Source: Brytella acorum
GTDB taxonomy: Bacteria; Pseudomonadota; Alphaproteobacteria; Acetobacterales; Acetobacteraceae
Assembly: GCF_029309905.1 (NCBI RefSeq)
Contig: NZ_JARBJP010000003.1
Location: forward strand, 62,001 to 126,000
Reading direction: 5' to 3'
Length of the DNA stretch: 64,000 bases
Shown: in pieces, positions 42,407-51,002 of the stretch
Numbering within the stretch: position 1 is the stretch's first letter
How the letters are laid out: the number at the start of each line of letters is the position of its first letter
The notes under the pieces: generated by a model
What the model saw: the letters and a program-made list of their open reading frames with translations, nothing else
Told to the model about the DNA's origin: nothing
Database searches by the model: none
Program-made: the position numbers and the translations under genes

Positions 42407-44146
42407 CTATAGCCCGAGCCCCCGGTTCCGGGTGAAGCTCCAGTCGATCCCGCCATCGTCGCGTGCGACGCCGGAGACGTGCTGGCCCCGCTGCTTCTCC
42501 AGCGACGGCGTCCATGGCACGAGCTGGAACTGGAGGCCGTCATCGATCATCGCATAGCGGCCGGAGGCCAGGGCCATGCGTTGCCGATACGTGCCGGTGA
42601 CATACTCGCCCGATGCCGACTGACTGAACGTCCGGCCCGTCTCAGCGGCGAGCCGCTCTCCCACTTCGTGAAGCTCGCGGTCCCTGAGTTTCCCGATCAG
42701 GTTGCGCGCCAGGATCACCCCCTGCGTCCGGCGTTCGGCAAGACCCTGCTCAATCAGTTGCTCGGTCCGCCGCTCCATCGCCTCATGCACTTCGGCACCG
42801 AACCCCGCCTGCCCCAATGCAACAGGGTCGCGCGCCACTGCCTGCCGGTCGAGCCAGGTAGCCCCGCGCGCCGTCACCTGATCCTCGATCGACAGGTCGG
42901 AACGGACGGCCAGCGCCACGCGACGCTGCCCCTTCCTGTCATCGAAGGCGCGAAGCTCCACGACCGACCCCATGCTGCCATCACCGGTCGCGTCGAGATC
43001 GGGAAAACGGATATGATGCGTGCGGCCATCCACGCCGTCGATGACGGCGTAGGCCGTGCCTTTCAGCTCGTCGTCCAGCCCCCGATCGACCAGCCTGCCG
43101 ACGACAGGAACGTCGAGGCTTTCACCCGCCAGGACGTAGCTCGATGTGCTCCGCTCGATCCCGCGCTCCGTCAGCGAGCGGTGGATACGCTTGATGATGT
43201 CGCCGCGCTCCCCGAACTCGCGGAGCGTCGCCTCGGCGGATTCATCCAGCATCCATTGTCCCTGACCGACCTGATGGGCGAGACCGAGCCCCTCCAGGTG
43301 GCGCAGGCGCCCGACCTTCAGGGCCTCGAACGGATCAGGCTGCCGATCCGGCGCTGGCGCCATGTCGATGATGCCGTTGCGGCCCGCATCGCGGGCGAGT
43401 TGCCGGTCGAGCTGGGTCCAGTGCTCGGCGCCGACCTGGCGTTCGAGGGCACGATGGATTTCGACGTCATTGCGTAGCCCGAGTTCCTGCGTCACCAGAT
43501 CCTGGGCACGGGCGCGCAGGCCCTCCCGGATATAATCGCGGGAGATCACGAGGTCGCTGCCATCCTCGGCTACGCCCCGCACGAGGATGTGGACATGGGG
43601 ATGCTGGGTGTTCCAGTGATCCACCCCCACCCAGTCCAGCTTCGTGCCGAGGTCTTTTTCCATCTGCCCGACCAGTTCGCGGGCATAGCCCTTGAGGTCG
43701 GCCATGTCGGGCGCGTCCTCGGGTGAGATGATGAAACGGAAATGGTGGCGATCATCCTCGCAGCGCTCGGCGAACGCCTTCGGGTCGGCATCGTCGATGC
43801 CAGGACCGAAGAGCCGCGCCTTCTCGCCGTCCTTCGTCACCCCTTCCCGGCGCAGGTAACGCAGATGGGCGGCGAGCGGCGCCTTGCGCCCGCTGTGGCG
43901 CACGACACGGGCCTTGACGGTCACGCGGCGGACACGGCTGGTCAGCAGACGATTGGCCCTGGCTGCTGCGACGCGGCCACGCCCGAAGGACGAGCGGGAA
44001 CCGCCGCCGCTGCGGCCCGATCGGAAGCCACCGCCTCCGGCACGCTGGGCCGAGGCGAGGGCCTGGGCGACGAAGGGCTTGAGCCGCTGGGCGCGGGGCG
44101 AGCGGATGCGGCCCAGACGGGGCTGGAAATCATTCTCGCGGGCCAT
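42407..44146 (-). CDS. Relaxase / mobilisation nuclease (VirD2-like, DUF3363)
   Basis: Protein of 579 residues from MARENDFQPRLG at 44146; an upstream extension to 44278 is Cys/Phe-rich and unlikely. It nicks oriT and stays covalently bound to the transferred strand. A basic, Gly/Ser-rich N-terminus leads to the relaxase core with the His triad region DHWNTQHPHVHILVRG (about 198-213) and the FRFIISPEDA strand. The C-terminal two-thirds is the DUF3363 region. The catalytic Tyr is most likely the one in HLRYLRREG (about 95). It is separated from the next gene by a 294-bp non-coding stretch that may hold oriT. Confidence 0.9.
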   Translation of the reverse strand: MARENDFQPRLGRIRSPRAQRLKPFVAQALASAQRAGGGGFRSGRSGGGSRSSFGRGRVAAARANRLLTSRVRRVTVKARVVRHSGRKAPLAAHLRYLRREGVTKDGEKARLFGPGIDDADPKAFAERCEDDRHHFRFIISPEDAPDMADLKGYARELVGQMEKDLGTKLDWVGVDHWNTQHPHVHILVRGVAEDGSDLVISRDYIREGLRARAQDLVTQELGLRNDVEIHRALERQVGAEHWTQLDRQLARDAGRNGIIDMAPAPDRQPDPFEALKVGRLRHLEGLGLAHQVGQGQWMLDESAEATLREFGERGDIIKRIHRSLTERGIERSTSSYVLAGESLDVPVVGRLVDRGLDDELKGTAYAVIDGVDGRTHHIRFPDLDATGDGSMGSVVELRAFDDRKGQRRVALAVRSDLSIEDQVTARGATWLDRQAVARDPVALGQAGFGAEVHEAMERRTEQLIEQGLAERRTQGVILARNLIGKLRDRELHEVGERLAAETGRTFSQSASGEYVTGTYRQRMALASGRYAMIDDGLQFQLVPWTPSLEKQRGQHVSGVARDDGGIDWSFTRNRGLGL

Positions 44147-44440
44147 TGGCGCCCCCAATGTGCGAAAAAGACAGGTGCAACAAGGAAAAGTAGGGTCGGC
44201 AAACATTGGCGGAGAGGGAGAAACATTGTGTAGGAAAGGAAAAAACGCTGGAAAACCAACACCCCAACCGAGGCGCAATGTGCGCCCTTTTATCTCGCCT
44301 CTCCTTTGCCCAGACCCAGTGCGGTCCCTGATCCCTGCTACGATCCGTCATGAGAAACGCTGGACCACGCCGGACCACGATTATGCGCTGACCTGCGACC
44401 GGCTGCGAATGGGCGGTAAGGAGAGGCGGATTCGGCATGG
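44147..44440. other. Non-coding region upstream of the relaxase, candidate oriT
   Basis: No gene supported. It contains purine-rich tracts (around 44190-44250) and a hairpin GGCGCA-ATG-TGCGCC (44272-44286) followed by CTTTT on the plus strand. Transfer origins usually lie directly upstream of relaxase genes, so this is the first place to look. Confidence 0.4.
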
Positions 44441-45112
44441 TCATGGTGCCGACTCCCTGTCAGAAACCGTCACGAACAGGCCAGCGGAGTGCGGTGCAAT
44501 AGGCAACAGATCGCGTGCGGTGATGTTGGCAGACGCATCGTTCGCGCGTGCGAAAAAGATCGGCGCGCGTCTCCAGGCCAGGGGATCGGGACGCGCCGCC
44601 GGAAGCGGTATTGCGTCACCGTTCTGGCCGAGAAGAGGCAGAAGACCGGCGACATAGGCGAGGGTTTCGGGCGGCAGCGGACGTTGCCGATCGCGGAAGT
44701 CCTCGTAGCGTCCCGGTCCGGCATTATAGGCTGCGAGAAACCCCGGTGATCCGTAGCGATCGTGCATCTCGCGCAGATACGCGGCACCCGCGAGAATGTT
44801 GTCATGCACATCGAATGGATCACTTCCCAGCCCATAGCGGACACGCAGGTCGGCCCAGGTCGCGGGCATGATCTGCATGAGGCCGAGCGCGCCTTTCGAC
44901 GAAATCGCACTGGTATCACCGCCGCTTTCAGCACGCATCACCGCCCGTATCCAGGTGGTAGGAACGTCGAAACGGCGGACTGCCTCAGCGATTTGGGCAG
45001 CAAAAGAATCGGTGTCGGCGAGTGTCGAAACCGACGCCGCCCGTGTCTGGTCGGCAGCAGCTAATACGCCGATCGCGGTGATGCCGACAGCGAGGAAGAA
45101 CGCGGGTCGCAT
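44441..45112 (-). CDS. Lytic transglycosylase (conjugation-associated)
   Basis: Exported protein of 223 residues. Signal peptide MRPAFFLAVGITAIGVLAAADQTRA. The SLT domain (about 38-160) has the catalytic Glu in IRAVMRAESGG, plus KGALGLMQIMPATW and AAYNAGPGRYEDF. It opens local gaps in peptidoglycan for the secretion channel, the role of VirB1/TrbN. It lies 4 nt after the DUF736 gene, in the same operon. Confidence 0.92.
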   Translation of the reverse strand: MRPAFFLAVGITAIGVLAAADQTRAASVSTLADTDSFAAQIAEAVRRFDVPTTWIRAVMRAESGGDTSAISSKGALGLMQIMPATWADLRVRYGLGSDPFDVHDNILAGAAYLREMHDRYGSPGFLAAYNAGPGRYEDFRDRQRPLPPETLAYVAGLLPLLGQNGDAIPLPAARPDPLAWRRAPIFFARANDASANITARDLLPIAPHSAGLFVTVSDRESAP

Positions 45113-45116
45113 CGTC

Positions 45117-45455
45117 TCAATCTCCTCTTTCGGCGCGCTTTGACGGGCGCGTCCAGTTCAGCACCCAGACCGCGCGGTCGTCGGCGGTGCGGAAGAGATT
45201 GGCCCGGATGGGCTGCGTGAAGGCGGGATCGTCGAGTGCTACGGCGACGTATTCACCGGCCCTCTCGCCGGTGCGTTTCCAGCCTGCGCCGACCTCCGGA
45301 CCGTCGGCATCGGTGAGATGGATGCGATAATCCGGTGCATGTTCGGCGTCGGAAAAATCGGCCGGAATGAGGATAAGATCCTGCGTCACGGTAAGGGTGC
45401 GAATACGCCCGGCAAAGCCGGTTTTGGTGCGGGTGAAAAGACCGATCTGTGCCAT
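45117..45455 (-). CDS. DUF736 domain protein (first copy)
   Basis: Protein of 112 residues starting MAQIGLFTRTKTG; the frame is open upstream but overlaps the peptidase gene. It contains the DUF736 pattern, strands then GPEVGAGWKRTG and DDPAFTQPIRANLF. DUF736 genes are common passengers in rep-tra regions of alphaproteobacterial conjugative elements. Function unknown. A second copy is at 51961-52287. Confidence 0.88.
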   Translation of the reverse strand: MAQIGLFTRTKTGFAGRIRTLTVTQDLILIPADFSDAEHAPDYRIHLTDADGPEVGAGWKRTGERAGEYVAVALDDPAFTQPIRANLFRTADDRAVWVLNWTRPSKRAERGD

Positions 45456-45456
45456 C

Positions 45457-46014
45457 TTAGTGTCCTTTCGCGGATGGATTGGAGGATAAGGCGACGGCCT
45501 GGCCGCTCCCGGATGGAAGCCAGACCGGAGTGGCTCGGCCGATGACGGTGGAGAGGGGCAGCGCGCCAAAATATCGGCCATCGAGACTGCGTGGCTCGGC
45601 CGGATTCATGACGAAGACCTGGCCGGGATCGAGGTGTTGGCAACCCCGCCAGACGGGCAGCGGGCGACCACGATGATCGACGGATCGCGCGTCGCCAGCG
45701 AATTTTCCGTCGATGGTGATGCGTTGTCCGGTACGGCACACGAACTGCCCTGCGATGGCCGCTACAGGTTTGAGCAGGGGCACACCGAGAGGGAGGTAGC
45801 CGCGCGTCGCCAGCAGCATCGCCTCGCGCTCGGGCAGACGGACAGCGGCCAGATCGCCGACATGCGGCGCAGGGTCCGTGTGCAGCCGATAAAGCCCGAC
45901 GGGCACGCTCGCCGTTTCGTTCCAGATCAGCCGGGGCATAGGATGCAGGGCCAGCGAAACGCCCACACCGAGCACCGCGAAATAGGTGGCGAAGAACCAG
46001 CCACGCCGGGTCAT
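45457..46014 (-). CDS. traF: TraF-type S26 signal peptidase
   Basis: Membrane-anchored serine peptidase of 185 residues. One N-terminal helix (WFFATYFAVLGVGVSLAL) is followed by the S26 motifs: catalytic Ser in ETASVPVGLYRL (about 37) and Lys in GVPLLKPVAAIAG (about 83), then RSLDGRYFG. In IncP systems TraF matures and cyclises the TrbC pilin; the trbC gene here is at 11393-11725. It overlaps the DUF2840 gene by 4 nt. Confidence 0.93.
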   Translation of the reverse strand: MTRRGWFFATYFAVLGVGVSLALHPMPRLIWNETASVPVGLYRLHTDPAPHVGDLAAVRLPEREAMLLATRGYLPLGVPLLKPVAAIAGQFVCRTGQRITIDGKFAGDARSVDHRGRPLPVWRGCQHLDPGQVFVMNPAEPRSLDGRYFGALPLSTVIGRATPVWLPSGSGQAVALSSNPSAKGH

Positions 46015-46511
46015 GACGTCACCTGCCGCCGCTTGAGCCAGGCTGCGTGCTGCTCGCGCGTGTAGCTGCGGGGCTCATGTCCGGCAGTGATGCGATGGTG
46101 GAGATGCCGCCAGTAATCGGGCGCGGCATCCGCCGGGTCGATGCCCAGCGCGTCAACAGCGTCGATCGCCCGAAGCACGCGCTCGACCCTCGGCCAGCTA
46201 TCGACACGCAGGAGGATTTCGCCACCGGGACGCACAAATGGCAGAGTCTGGAATGGACTTCCTGCTTCCACCGCCCGCACGATGTCCACGCGGGAGACCG
46301 TGGCTCCCAGATCGTTCGACGCCCAGCGGACGAAGGCGAAGATGCTGCCCGGCGCGAAACTGGAAATGCGGCGGCGACCATCAAGGATCTGTTCGTCAAC
46401 GCGGTGGCCGAAGCGCAACCAGTGCTCGATACGCTTCTCGATCCAGGTCAGTTCGACATGGGTCAGCGACGCCGCGCGGCGATGCGGCGGCGTAGAAAAT
46501 CGTCCGTTCAT
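46011..46511 (-). CDS. DUF2840 domain protein
   Basis: Protein of 166 residues. DUF2840 patterns: THVELTWIEKRIEHWLRFG, SIFAFVRWASNDLGA and ILLRVDSWPRVERVLRAID. The family is nearly always found beside parA and traF in these elements. Function unknown. It overlaps neighbours by 4 nt on both sides. Confidence 0.88.
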   Translation of the reverse strand: MNGRFSTPPHRRAASLTHVELTWIEKRIEHWLRFGHRVDEQILDGRRRISSFAPGSIFAFVRWASNDLGATVSRVDIVRAVEAGSPFQTLPFVRPGGEILLRVDSWPRVERVLRAIDAVDALGIDPADAAPDYWRHLHHRITAGHEPRSYTREQHAAWLKRRQVTS

Positions 46512-46750
46512 GGCACGTCTCCGGGATTGTCAGGGAACTCACGGGCGAGCAGCGCGCGCAGCATGTCGGCGACGGTCATGCCGCGCTGGAACGCCGCGAC
46601 CTTGATGCGGGCGCGCAGCGCCGGCGTGACGTCGATGGTCAGCCGGGCGGTGAAGTGGTTGGCAGCCGCAGGCTTGTCCGGCGCCTTGACCCAGCGTTCC
46701 GGGTCGGCGGGGCGCGACGCGAAGCCGGGTAGCGTGCGACGCTCTGTCAT
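46508..46750 (-). CDS. Ribbon-helix-helix partner of ParA
   Basis: Protein of 80 residues. The second half (FTARLTIDVTPALRARIKVAAFQRGMTVADMLRALL) is a ribbon-helix-helix DNA-binding domain. Small proteins of this kind next to ParA act as centromere-binding partners (ParG/CopG type), so this is a plausible partition factor. Coupled by 4-nt overlaps to the methyltransferase and DUF2840 genes. Confidence 0.85.
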   Translation of the reverse strand: MTERRTLPGFASRPADPERWVKAPDKPAAANHFTARLTIDVTPALRARIKVAAFQRGMTVADMLRALLAREFPDNPGDVP

Positions 46751-47490
46751 GGCGATATTCCCTCGCCGAGCGGCAGCACGGACGCGATACGGTCGCGCGC
46801 TTTCTGCGCCATGACAGGATCGATCTCGCAGCCGACATAGCGCCGACCGGCGAGCCGACAGGCGACGCCAGCAGCCCCCGAGCCGGCGAACCAGTCGCCC
46901 ACCAGGCCACCCGGTGGGCAGCTCGTGCGGATCAGGATCTCCAGCAACGCCACCGGCTTCTCGGTCGGGTGGATGGCCCGGCCATGCGTATTACGGACCG
47001 GAATCACGGAGCGCATCAGGCGCGGGCCACCGTCCTCGCTGACGTAACGACCGGCATCGATCCGACCCATGTGGGGCGGCCGGTGTTTCCGTCGTACCGT
47101 GCGTGCCCGTGCGTCGGACGTGGTCGGAACCACGTTGTAGACGGCGCGCCAGGGCGTATCGTCGCGATAGAACTGGACGATCAGTTCATGCACGCGCCGG
47201 AACCGATCGGCATGGAAGCTGGAACCGTTCTGCTTCTCCCAGACCAGTTCCTGGGCATATTTCCAGCCCGCATTCCGAAATGCCGCGTTGGATGCAAGGA
47301 AACTCCGCAGGGAGCCGAAAACCCAGAGCGAGCCGCTGGGTTTCAGGGCAGCGAGCGCCTTGCCGGGCCAATCCGCTATGCGCCGGTCCCATGCGAGCGA
47401 CGTATCGCCATAGGGGGGATCGACCAGGATCATGTCGTAGGGGCCGTGCCAGGGCATCAGGAGCGCGCTGTCGCCGGTCAGCAGGGTCAT
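46747..47490 (-). CDS. DNA adenine/cytosine-N4 methyltransferase, orphan
   Basis: Protein of 247 residues. Motif IV DPPYG is near the N-terminus (about 26-30) and the SAM-binding motif I (DWFAGSGAAGVACRL) near the C-terminus (about 205-220), the beta-class order. IHPTEKP is the family signature. No restriction endonuclease is adjacent, so it is solitary and may protect the element or mark the origin. It overlaps parA and the ribbon-helix-helix gene by 4 nt. Confidence 0.9.
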   Translation of the reverse strand: MTLLTGDSALLMPWHGPYDMILVDPPYGDTSLAWDRRIADWPGKALAALKPSGSLWVFGSLRSFLASNAAFRNAGWKYAQELVWEKQNGSSFHADRFRRVHELIVQFYRDDTPWRAVYNVVPTTSDARARTVRRKHRPPHMGRIDAGRYVSEDGGPRLMRSVIPVRNTHGRAIHPTEKPVALLEILIRTSCPPGGLVGDWFAGSGAAGVACRLAGRRYVGCEIDPVMAQKARDRIASVLPLGEGISP

Positions 47491-48125
47491 GACACCAGCC
47501 CCCCAATCTCGGCTGTCAGTGCGGCGATTTCGCGGGCGGCAATCCCCTGCGGGCGCAAGTCGCAGACCAAGCGGCCGGTGCGCGCCATGTCGGCGAACGC
47601 GACCCGCTGGCCGATCCGCGCTGCCAGCGCCGCCGGCTCATGCCCCACCAGCGCCAGCCGGGTTTCGCGGGCGATCACCGTGCGCGCGGCGCAGCGGTTC
47701 AGCACGAAACGGGCCAGCAGACCGGGACGGAAGAGCCGCGCTTCCGCCAGCAGCCGCAGCATTTCGGCCGAGGCCCAGCCGTCGAACGGCGAAGGCTGCA
47801 CCGGGATCAGCACCAGATCGGCCGCCAGCAGGGCGGAGCGCAGCAGCGCCGCCACCCGAGGCGGACCGTCGATGACGACGTGATCCACCCCCTGAGCCAG
47901 TTCCGGCGCCTCGTGATGCAGCGTGTCGCGCGCCAGGCCGATCACGCCGAACAGGCGGGGCAGTCCCTCCCGTGCGCGCTGCGCCGACCAGTCCAGCGCC
48001 GAGCCCTGCGGGTCGGCATCGATGACCGTCACGCGCCGGCCTTCCCGAGCCCATTGGCCCGCGAGATGCAGCGCCAGCGTCGTCTTGCCGACGCCGCCCT
48101 TCTGGTTGAGGAGGGCCACGATCAT
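47487..48125 (-). CDS. parA: ParA-family partition ATPase
   Basis: Protein of 212 residues with the deviant Walker A NQKGGVGKTTLALHLAG (about 7-23), switch I VIDADPQGSALDWS and switch II VIDGPP. It lacks an N-terminal HTH, so it is a small type Ib-like ParA that needs a separate DNA-binding partner, probably the ribbon-helix-helix protein two genes on. It overlaps repA by 4 nt. Confidence 0.94.
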   Translation of the reverse strand: MIVALLNQKGGVGKTTLALHLAGQWAREGRRVTVIDADPQGSALDWSAQRAREGLPRLFGVIGLARDTLHHEAPELAQGVDHVVIDGPPRVAALLRSALLAADLVLIPVQPSPFDGWASAEMLRLLAEARLFRPGLLARFVLNRCAARTVIARETRLALVGHEPAALAARIGQRVAFADMARTGRLVCDLRPQGIAAREIAALTAEIGGLVS

Positions 48126-49213
48126 GGCCCGTCTCCGCGTGCTTTTGGGCCGGAAACGGAGGGACCAGGGCCGTTATCCGCAAGGCGGCCCGCCCCATCA
48201 ACATAAGAGTTAGATTCTAAGTTAGATAAGTTAAGGGCCGGAATCGCCGTTTCAGGCCAAAGACTTAGCTGCGATTCGTGCGTGCGAAGTCCCGATAGTC
48301 CTGCGTGTGATGTCCCGATAAGGGTTGCGTGTGAAATCCCGATACCATTCACATGGTTATCCACAGGAATTGTGGATAAGTCGGCCGGCAGGATGCGGAG
48401 CAATTCGCGCGCGCCGTCGCGCTCGATGCCCAGGCGATAGCCGGGCAACGACTGGCGGGCGGCGATATGCCGGATCTGGATGGCGAAATCCGAGACACGC
48501 ACCAGGCTGCCGGATTTCGCATGCAGATGGGCGATCTCGAAGGTCCAGCCCGCACGCTGGCGGCCAGCATGCTTGCGGGCGATGCGATAGAGCCAGCGTT
48601 CGATGCCGCCGGTGAGGCGGAAATAGGCCGGGTCGATGGCAAGCACGAGCGAGCGGTCGATCACGCCGCGATAGAACCATTCGGGAATGACGATCTCGAC
48701 ACCAGCGGCGCGGCCCGTCTGGCTGGCACAGATCTCCCATTCGGTGATCCAGGAGAACTGCTGACGGCGCCAGTTCTGGCCGTTGCGGATCGTAGTGGCG
48801 ACCACGGTGGACTGGAGCCGGGTCAGTGCCGCCTTGAGTAGCCCATAATCCCGCGCTCCCGTCTGACGCCCGATACTGCTCAGAAGCTGATAGGGCGTGA
48901 AGCGCAGGAAGCGCGATGTCGTAAGACCAAGATTTTCCGCCTCGACGATCTGGCTGGCGGCCCAGATCAGCACATCGGCGTCCCAGATCGTCGCCATGCC
49001 ATGGTCGGGCATGCCGAAGACTTCGACACGGACGTCACCGGCTTCATAGAAGATCGGCACCGTGCGCTTTGTCTTCGCGAGCGAGAAGAACGGTCGCTCC
49101 ATCAGGTCGCGCTGATCGCGCGGGCTGGCATCCCCGCCGGAGACCACGAACGGGTCGAGCCTGTTGCGTTCGCTTGCGCGCCTGGAACGCGGAATACCCG
49201 GCGCGGCATTCAT
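48122..49213 (-). CDS. repA: RepA replication initiator
   Basis: Protein of 363 residues matching the RPA/RepA initiator family of broad-host plasmids. Two winged-helix-like halves cover about 38-280 (ERPFFSLAKTKRTVPIFYEAGD; TWEIC-like WITEWEICASQTG; RWLYRIARKHAGRQRAGW). The C-terminal 70 residues are variable and contain three imperfect repeats (GISH, GTSH, GLRTH) because the DNA there is a set of iterons with two DnaA boxes. It overlaps alpA-like and parA genes by 4 nt. Confidence 0.93.
   Translation of the reverse strand: MNAAPGIPRSRRASERNRLDPFVVSGGDASPRDQRDLMERPFFSLAKTKRTVPIFYEAGDVRVEVFGMPDHGMATIWDADVLIWAASQIVEAENLGLTTSRFLRFTPYQLLSSIGRQTGARDYGLLKAALTRLQSTVVATTIRNGQNWRRQQFSWITEWEICASQTGRAAGVEIVIPEWFYRGVIDRSLVLAIDPAYFRLTGGIERWLYRIARKHAGRQRAGWTFEIAHLHAKSGSLVRVSDFAIQIRHIAARQSLPGYRLGIERDGARELLRILPADLSTIPVDNHVNGIGISHATLIGTSHAGLSGLRTHESQLSLWPETAIPALNLSNLESNSYVDGAGRLADNGPGPSVSGPKARGDGP
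48205..48379. other. oriV: Candidate replication origin (oriV) inside repA
   Basis: Three direct repeats of consensus GCGTGTGAAGTCCCGATA at 48280-48297, 48303-48320 and 48327-48344 (23-24 bp period). Two perfect DnaA boxes in inverted orientation follow, TTATCCACA (48357-48365) and TGTGGATAA (48371-48379). An AT-rich stretch with AAGTTAGAT-like repeats lies at 48205-48235 and could be the unwinding element. Together these are the parts of an iteron-type origin, within the 3' end of repA. Confidence 0.8.
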
Positions 49214-49461
49214 CGTGGGTCATGCCCGGCGGCACGCGCCGCGTCATAATTCGGGTCGGAGGTGGATTTGCACGCACCGGCGGCTGCCCATACGTCGAGG
49301 TCATCGATCAGATAGACGACGCGACCACCAAGCTTGCGGAACGTCGGTCCTGTACCGTGGCAGCGATATTTTTCCAGTGTGCGCGGCGAAAGTCCGAGAA
49401 TTTGCGCAGCCTCATGGGTGCGCAGATAGCGCGCCGGTGAGGGCGTGGGTCTGTTGAGCAT
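49210..49461 (-). CDS. AlpA/excisionase-like helix-turn-helix protein
   Basis: Protein of 83 residues with a winged HTH (YLRTHEAAQILGLSPRTLEKYRCHG) and the following strand KLGGRVVYLIDDLDVW, the MerR-like AlpA fold. Such proteins start rep operons in these elements and may regulate repA or excision. It overlaps repA by 4 nt and heads the coupled chain repA-parA-methylase-RHH-DUF2840-traF. An inverted repeat GGTGGAC/GTCCACC (49545-49578) lies 84 bp upstream. Confidence 0.88.
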   Translation of the reverse strand: MLNRPTPSPARYLRTHEAAQILGLSPRTLEKYRCHGTGPTFRKLGGRVVYLIDDLDVWAAAGACKSTSDPNYDAARAAGHDPR

Positions 49462-49683
49462 GATATGCCTCCGTCCGGTTTTGAAGCGTCGCGGCGAAGT
49501 CGCGGCGGATCGGGATGACGGTGGCGAAGAAAGCAGGCGTTGGGGGTGGACGAAGATTTTTCAGACTCAGTGTCCACCTTCGGCGGACCATGACGCGCGC
49601 AAGAGTTACCGTGCGCAGCCGGGCGCAGGCCAGCGTCGAAAAAATGGAGGGAAACAGCGCAGGAGAGCGAAAAACGGCTGATG

Positions 49684-50470
49684 CTATTTGCCGTGTAAGA
49701 AATCCAGGTAACCGCCGTTTACCCGGTTCTCTGCGTCCTGAATCAGGCGATCCGCAAAGCGCCGCGCCGCAGTGTTCTTCCACTCGATGGAAGGTAAAAT
49801 CGCCTGCCATGAACGGCCGGCGGCTATGGCGACCTCACGTGGGCCGCCACCAATTTCCTGAATGTCGAAGGCGATCAGAAGCTGAATCTGCCGCGCACGC
49901 TGGAGCGGCGTGAGCTGGAGCGCGCGTGGAAGCAGGGCAACGCGGCTGCCACGCAGATGCCGGAAAAAGCGCAACGCCACATCGAGACGAAGCTCGCCGG
50001 CAGCGTCCAGCGGCAGCAGCACGGCGGGGCGTTGCAAGGCCGAAGGGTCCAGAAGCCGAAGAAAGAGATCGCCAACCGCGTCGCCGATCGTAAGCCACCC
50101 GCCATCCGCATCGTCGTGACGGGCCAGGATATTCCCCAGCATGGCGGGTTCGATCGGGGTCACCGTCGCGAAACCCGAGGGTGCCGGCGTGAGAATCAGC
50201 GTGGCCGGGGAGACCTCGGGCCTCCAGACCATGCGGCCGCGGCGGGCGGGTTCATCGGGAGCATGGACAAAAGCCCAACCCCCAGCGTTCGGCGAACGCC
50301 GCGCGCTCTGCGGCGGCGTCCGTTGCCCGGCGGGCGATGCGTCGTTGCAGGCGGGCATACTCGCGACGGTACGTCGCGTTGCGGCGCAGGAACTCGACGG
50401 CGAAACCGGAACGGTCCAGAGTGCTGATACGGTCGCGTATTTCCTGTGAACGCCAGAAGGATGTCGGCAT
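49684..50470 (-). pseudogene. DUF6499-DUF2285 regulator-like gene split by a frameshift
   Basis: The start at 50470 (MPTSFWRSQEI, with GGGAGG upstream) opens a DUF6499-like domain (VEFLRRNATYRREYARLQRR; FAERWGLGF) that stops at 50252. The DUF2285 part (RMVWRPEVSPATLILTPAPSGF through QEIGGGPREVAIAAG) continues in another frame to 49684. Removing one base from the TTTT run read on the minus strand (plus-strand AAAA, 50270-50273) joins them as GLGF-VHAPDEP. So this is either a genuine one-base insertion or a sequencing error in a homopolymer. Intact length would be about 262 residues. Confidence 0.78.
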
Positions 50471-50608
50471 GGTGACCTCCCTGTCTGGCCCCTCATACGG
50501 CAAGGGGGCAGCCTCAATTAGCCGGATCGGAACCGCGAGCGCATAGACCCTGATTTTCTATTGGGGAGAGTGCCGTGGGGGACCAGCGCGTGGGCCGGCG
50601 AAGCCCGG

Positions 50609-50872
50609 CTATTGCAGGCGCGGCTCCAGCAAATGCCGGTAGCCGGCTTTGGTCATCCAGCGCGCCCGTGCAAGATGGTTGTCGTAAACAGCCCTGGCGC
50701 GCACGGGTTCACAGACAGGATCGATTTTGAACAGCACCGCAACGACTTCGCGCCAGTCGGCACCTTCCTCGTCGGCGATCAGGAGGCGGAGATAAAGGTC
50801 GAGATGCTGCTCGTCATAGGCGTTCACACGCGCCGTCAGAGGCGGGTGATCCTGGAAGGATGGGTGGGTCAT
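50609..50872 (-). CDS. Small DUF2285-like protein
   Basis: Protein of 87 residues starting MTHPSFQDHPPLTARV. The body (YDEQHLDLYLRLLIADEEGADWREVVAVLF; ARAVYDNHLARARWMTKAGYRHLL) is helical and resembles the small DUF2285-type proteins that accompany rep-tra modules. The frame is open upstream but overlaps the XRE gene and lacks similarity. Function unknown; a DNA-binding role is suggested by relatives. Confidence 0.75.
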   Translation of the reverse strand: MTHPSFQDHPPLTARVNAYDEQHLDLYLRLLIADEEGADWREVVAVLFKIDPVCEPVRARAVYDNHLARARWMTKAGYRHLLEPRLQ

Positions 50873-51002
50873 GACGATCCCTCGTGATAGCGCTGTTGGA
50901 TCGGTTCGATAACAAATTCGTGGAATGACGACCGTTCGACGGTTCCGCGCTGACGCAAAAAACAACGCGGGGCCGAGTGGGAAGGCTGCGCGGCCAGGCC
51001 GA

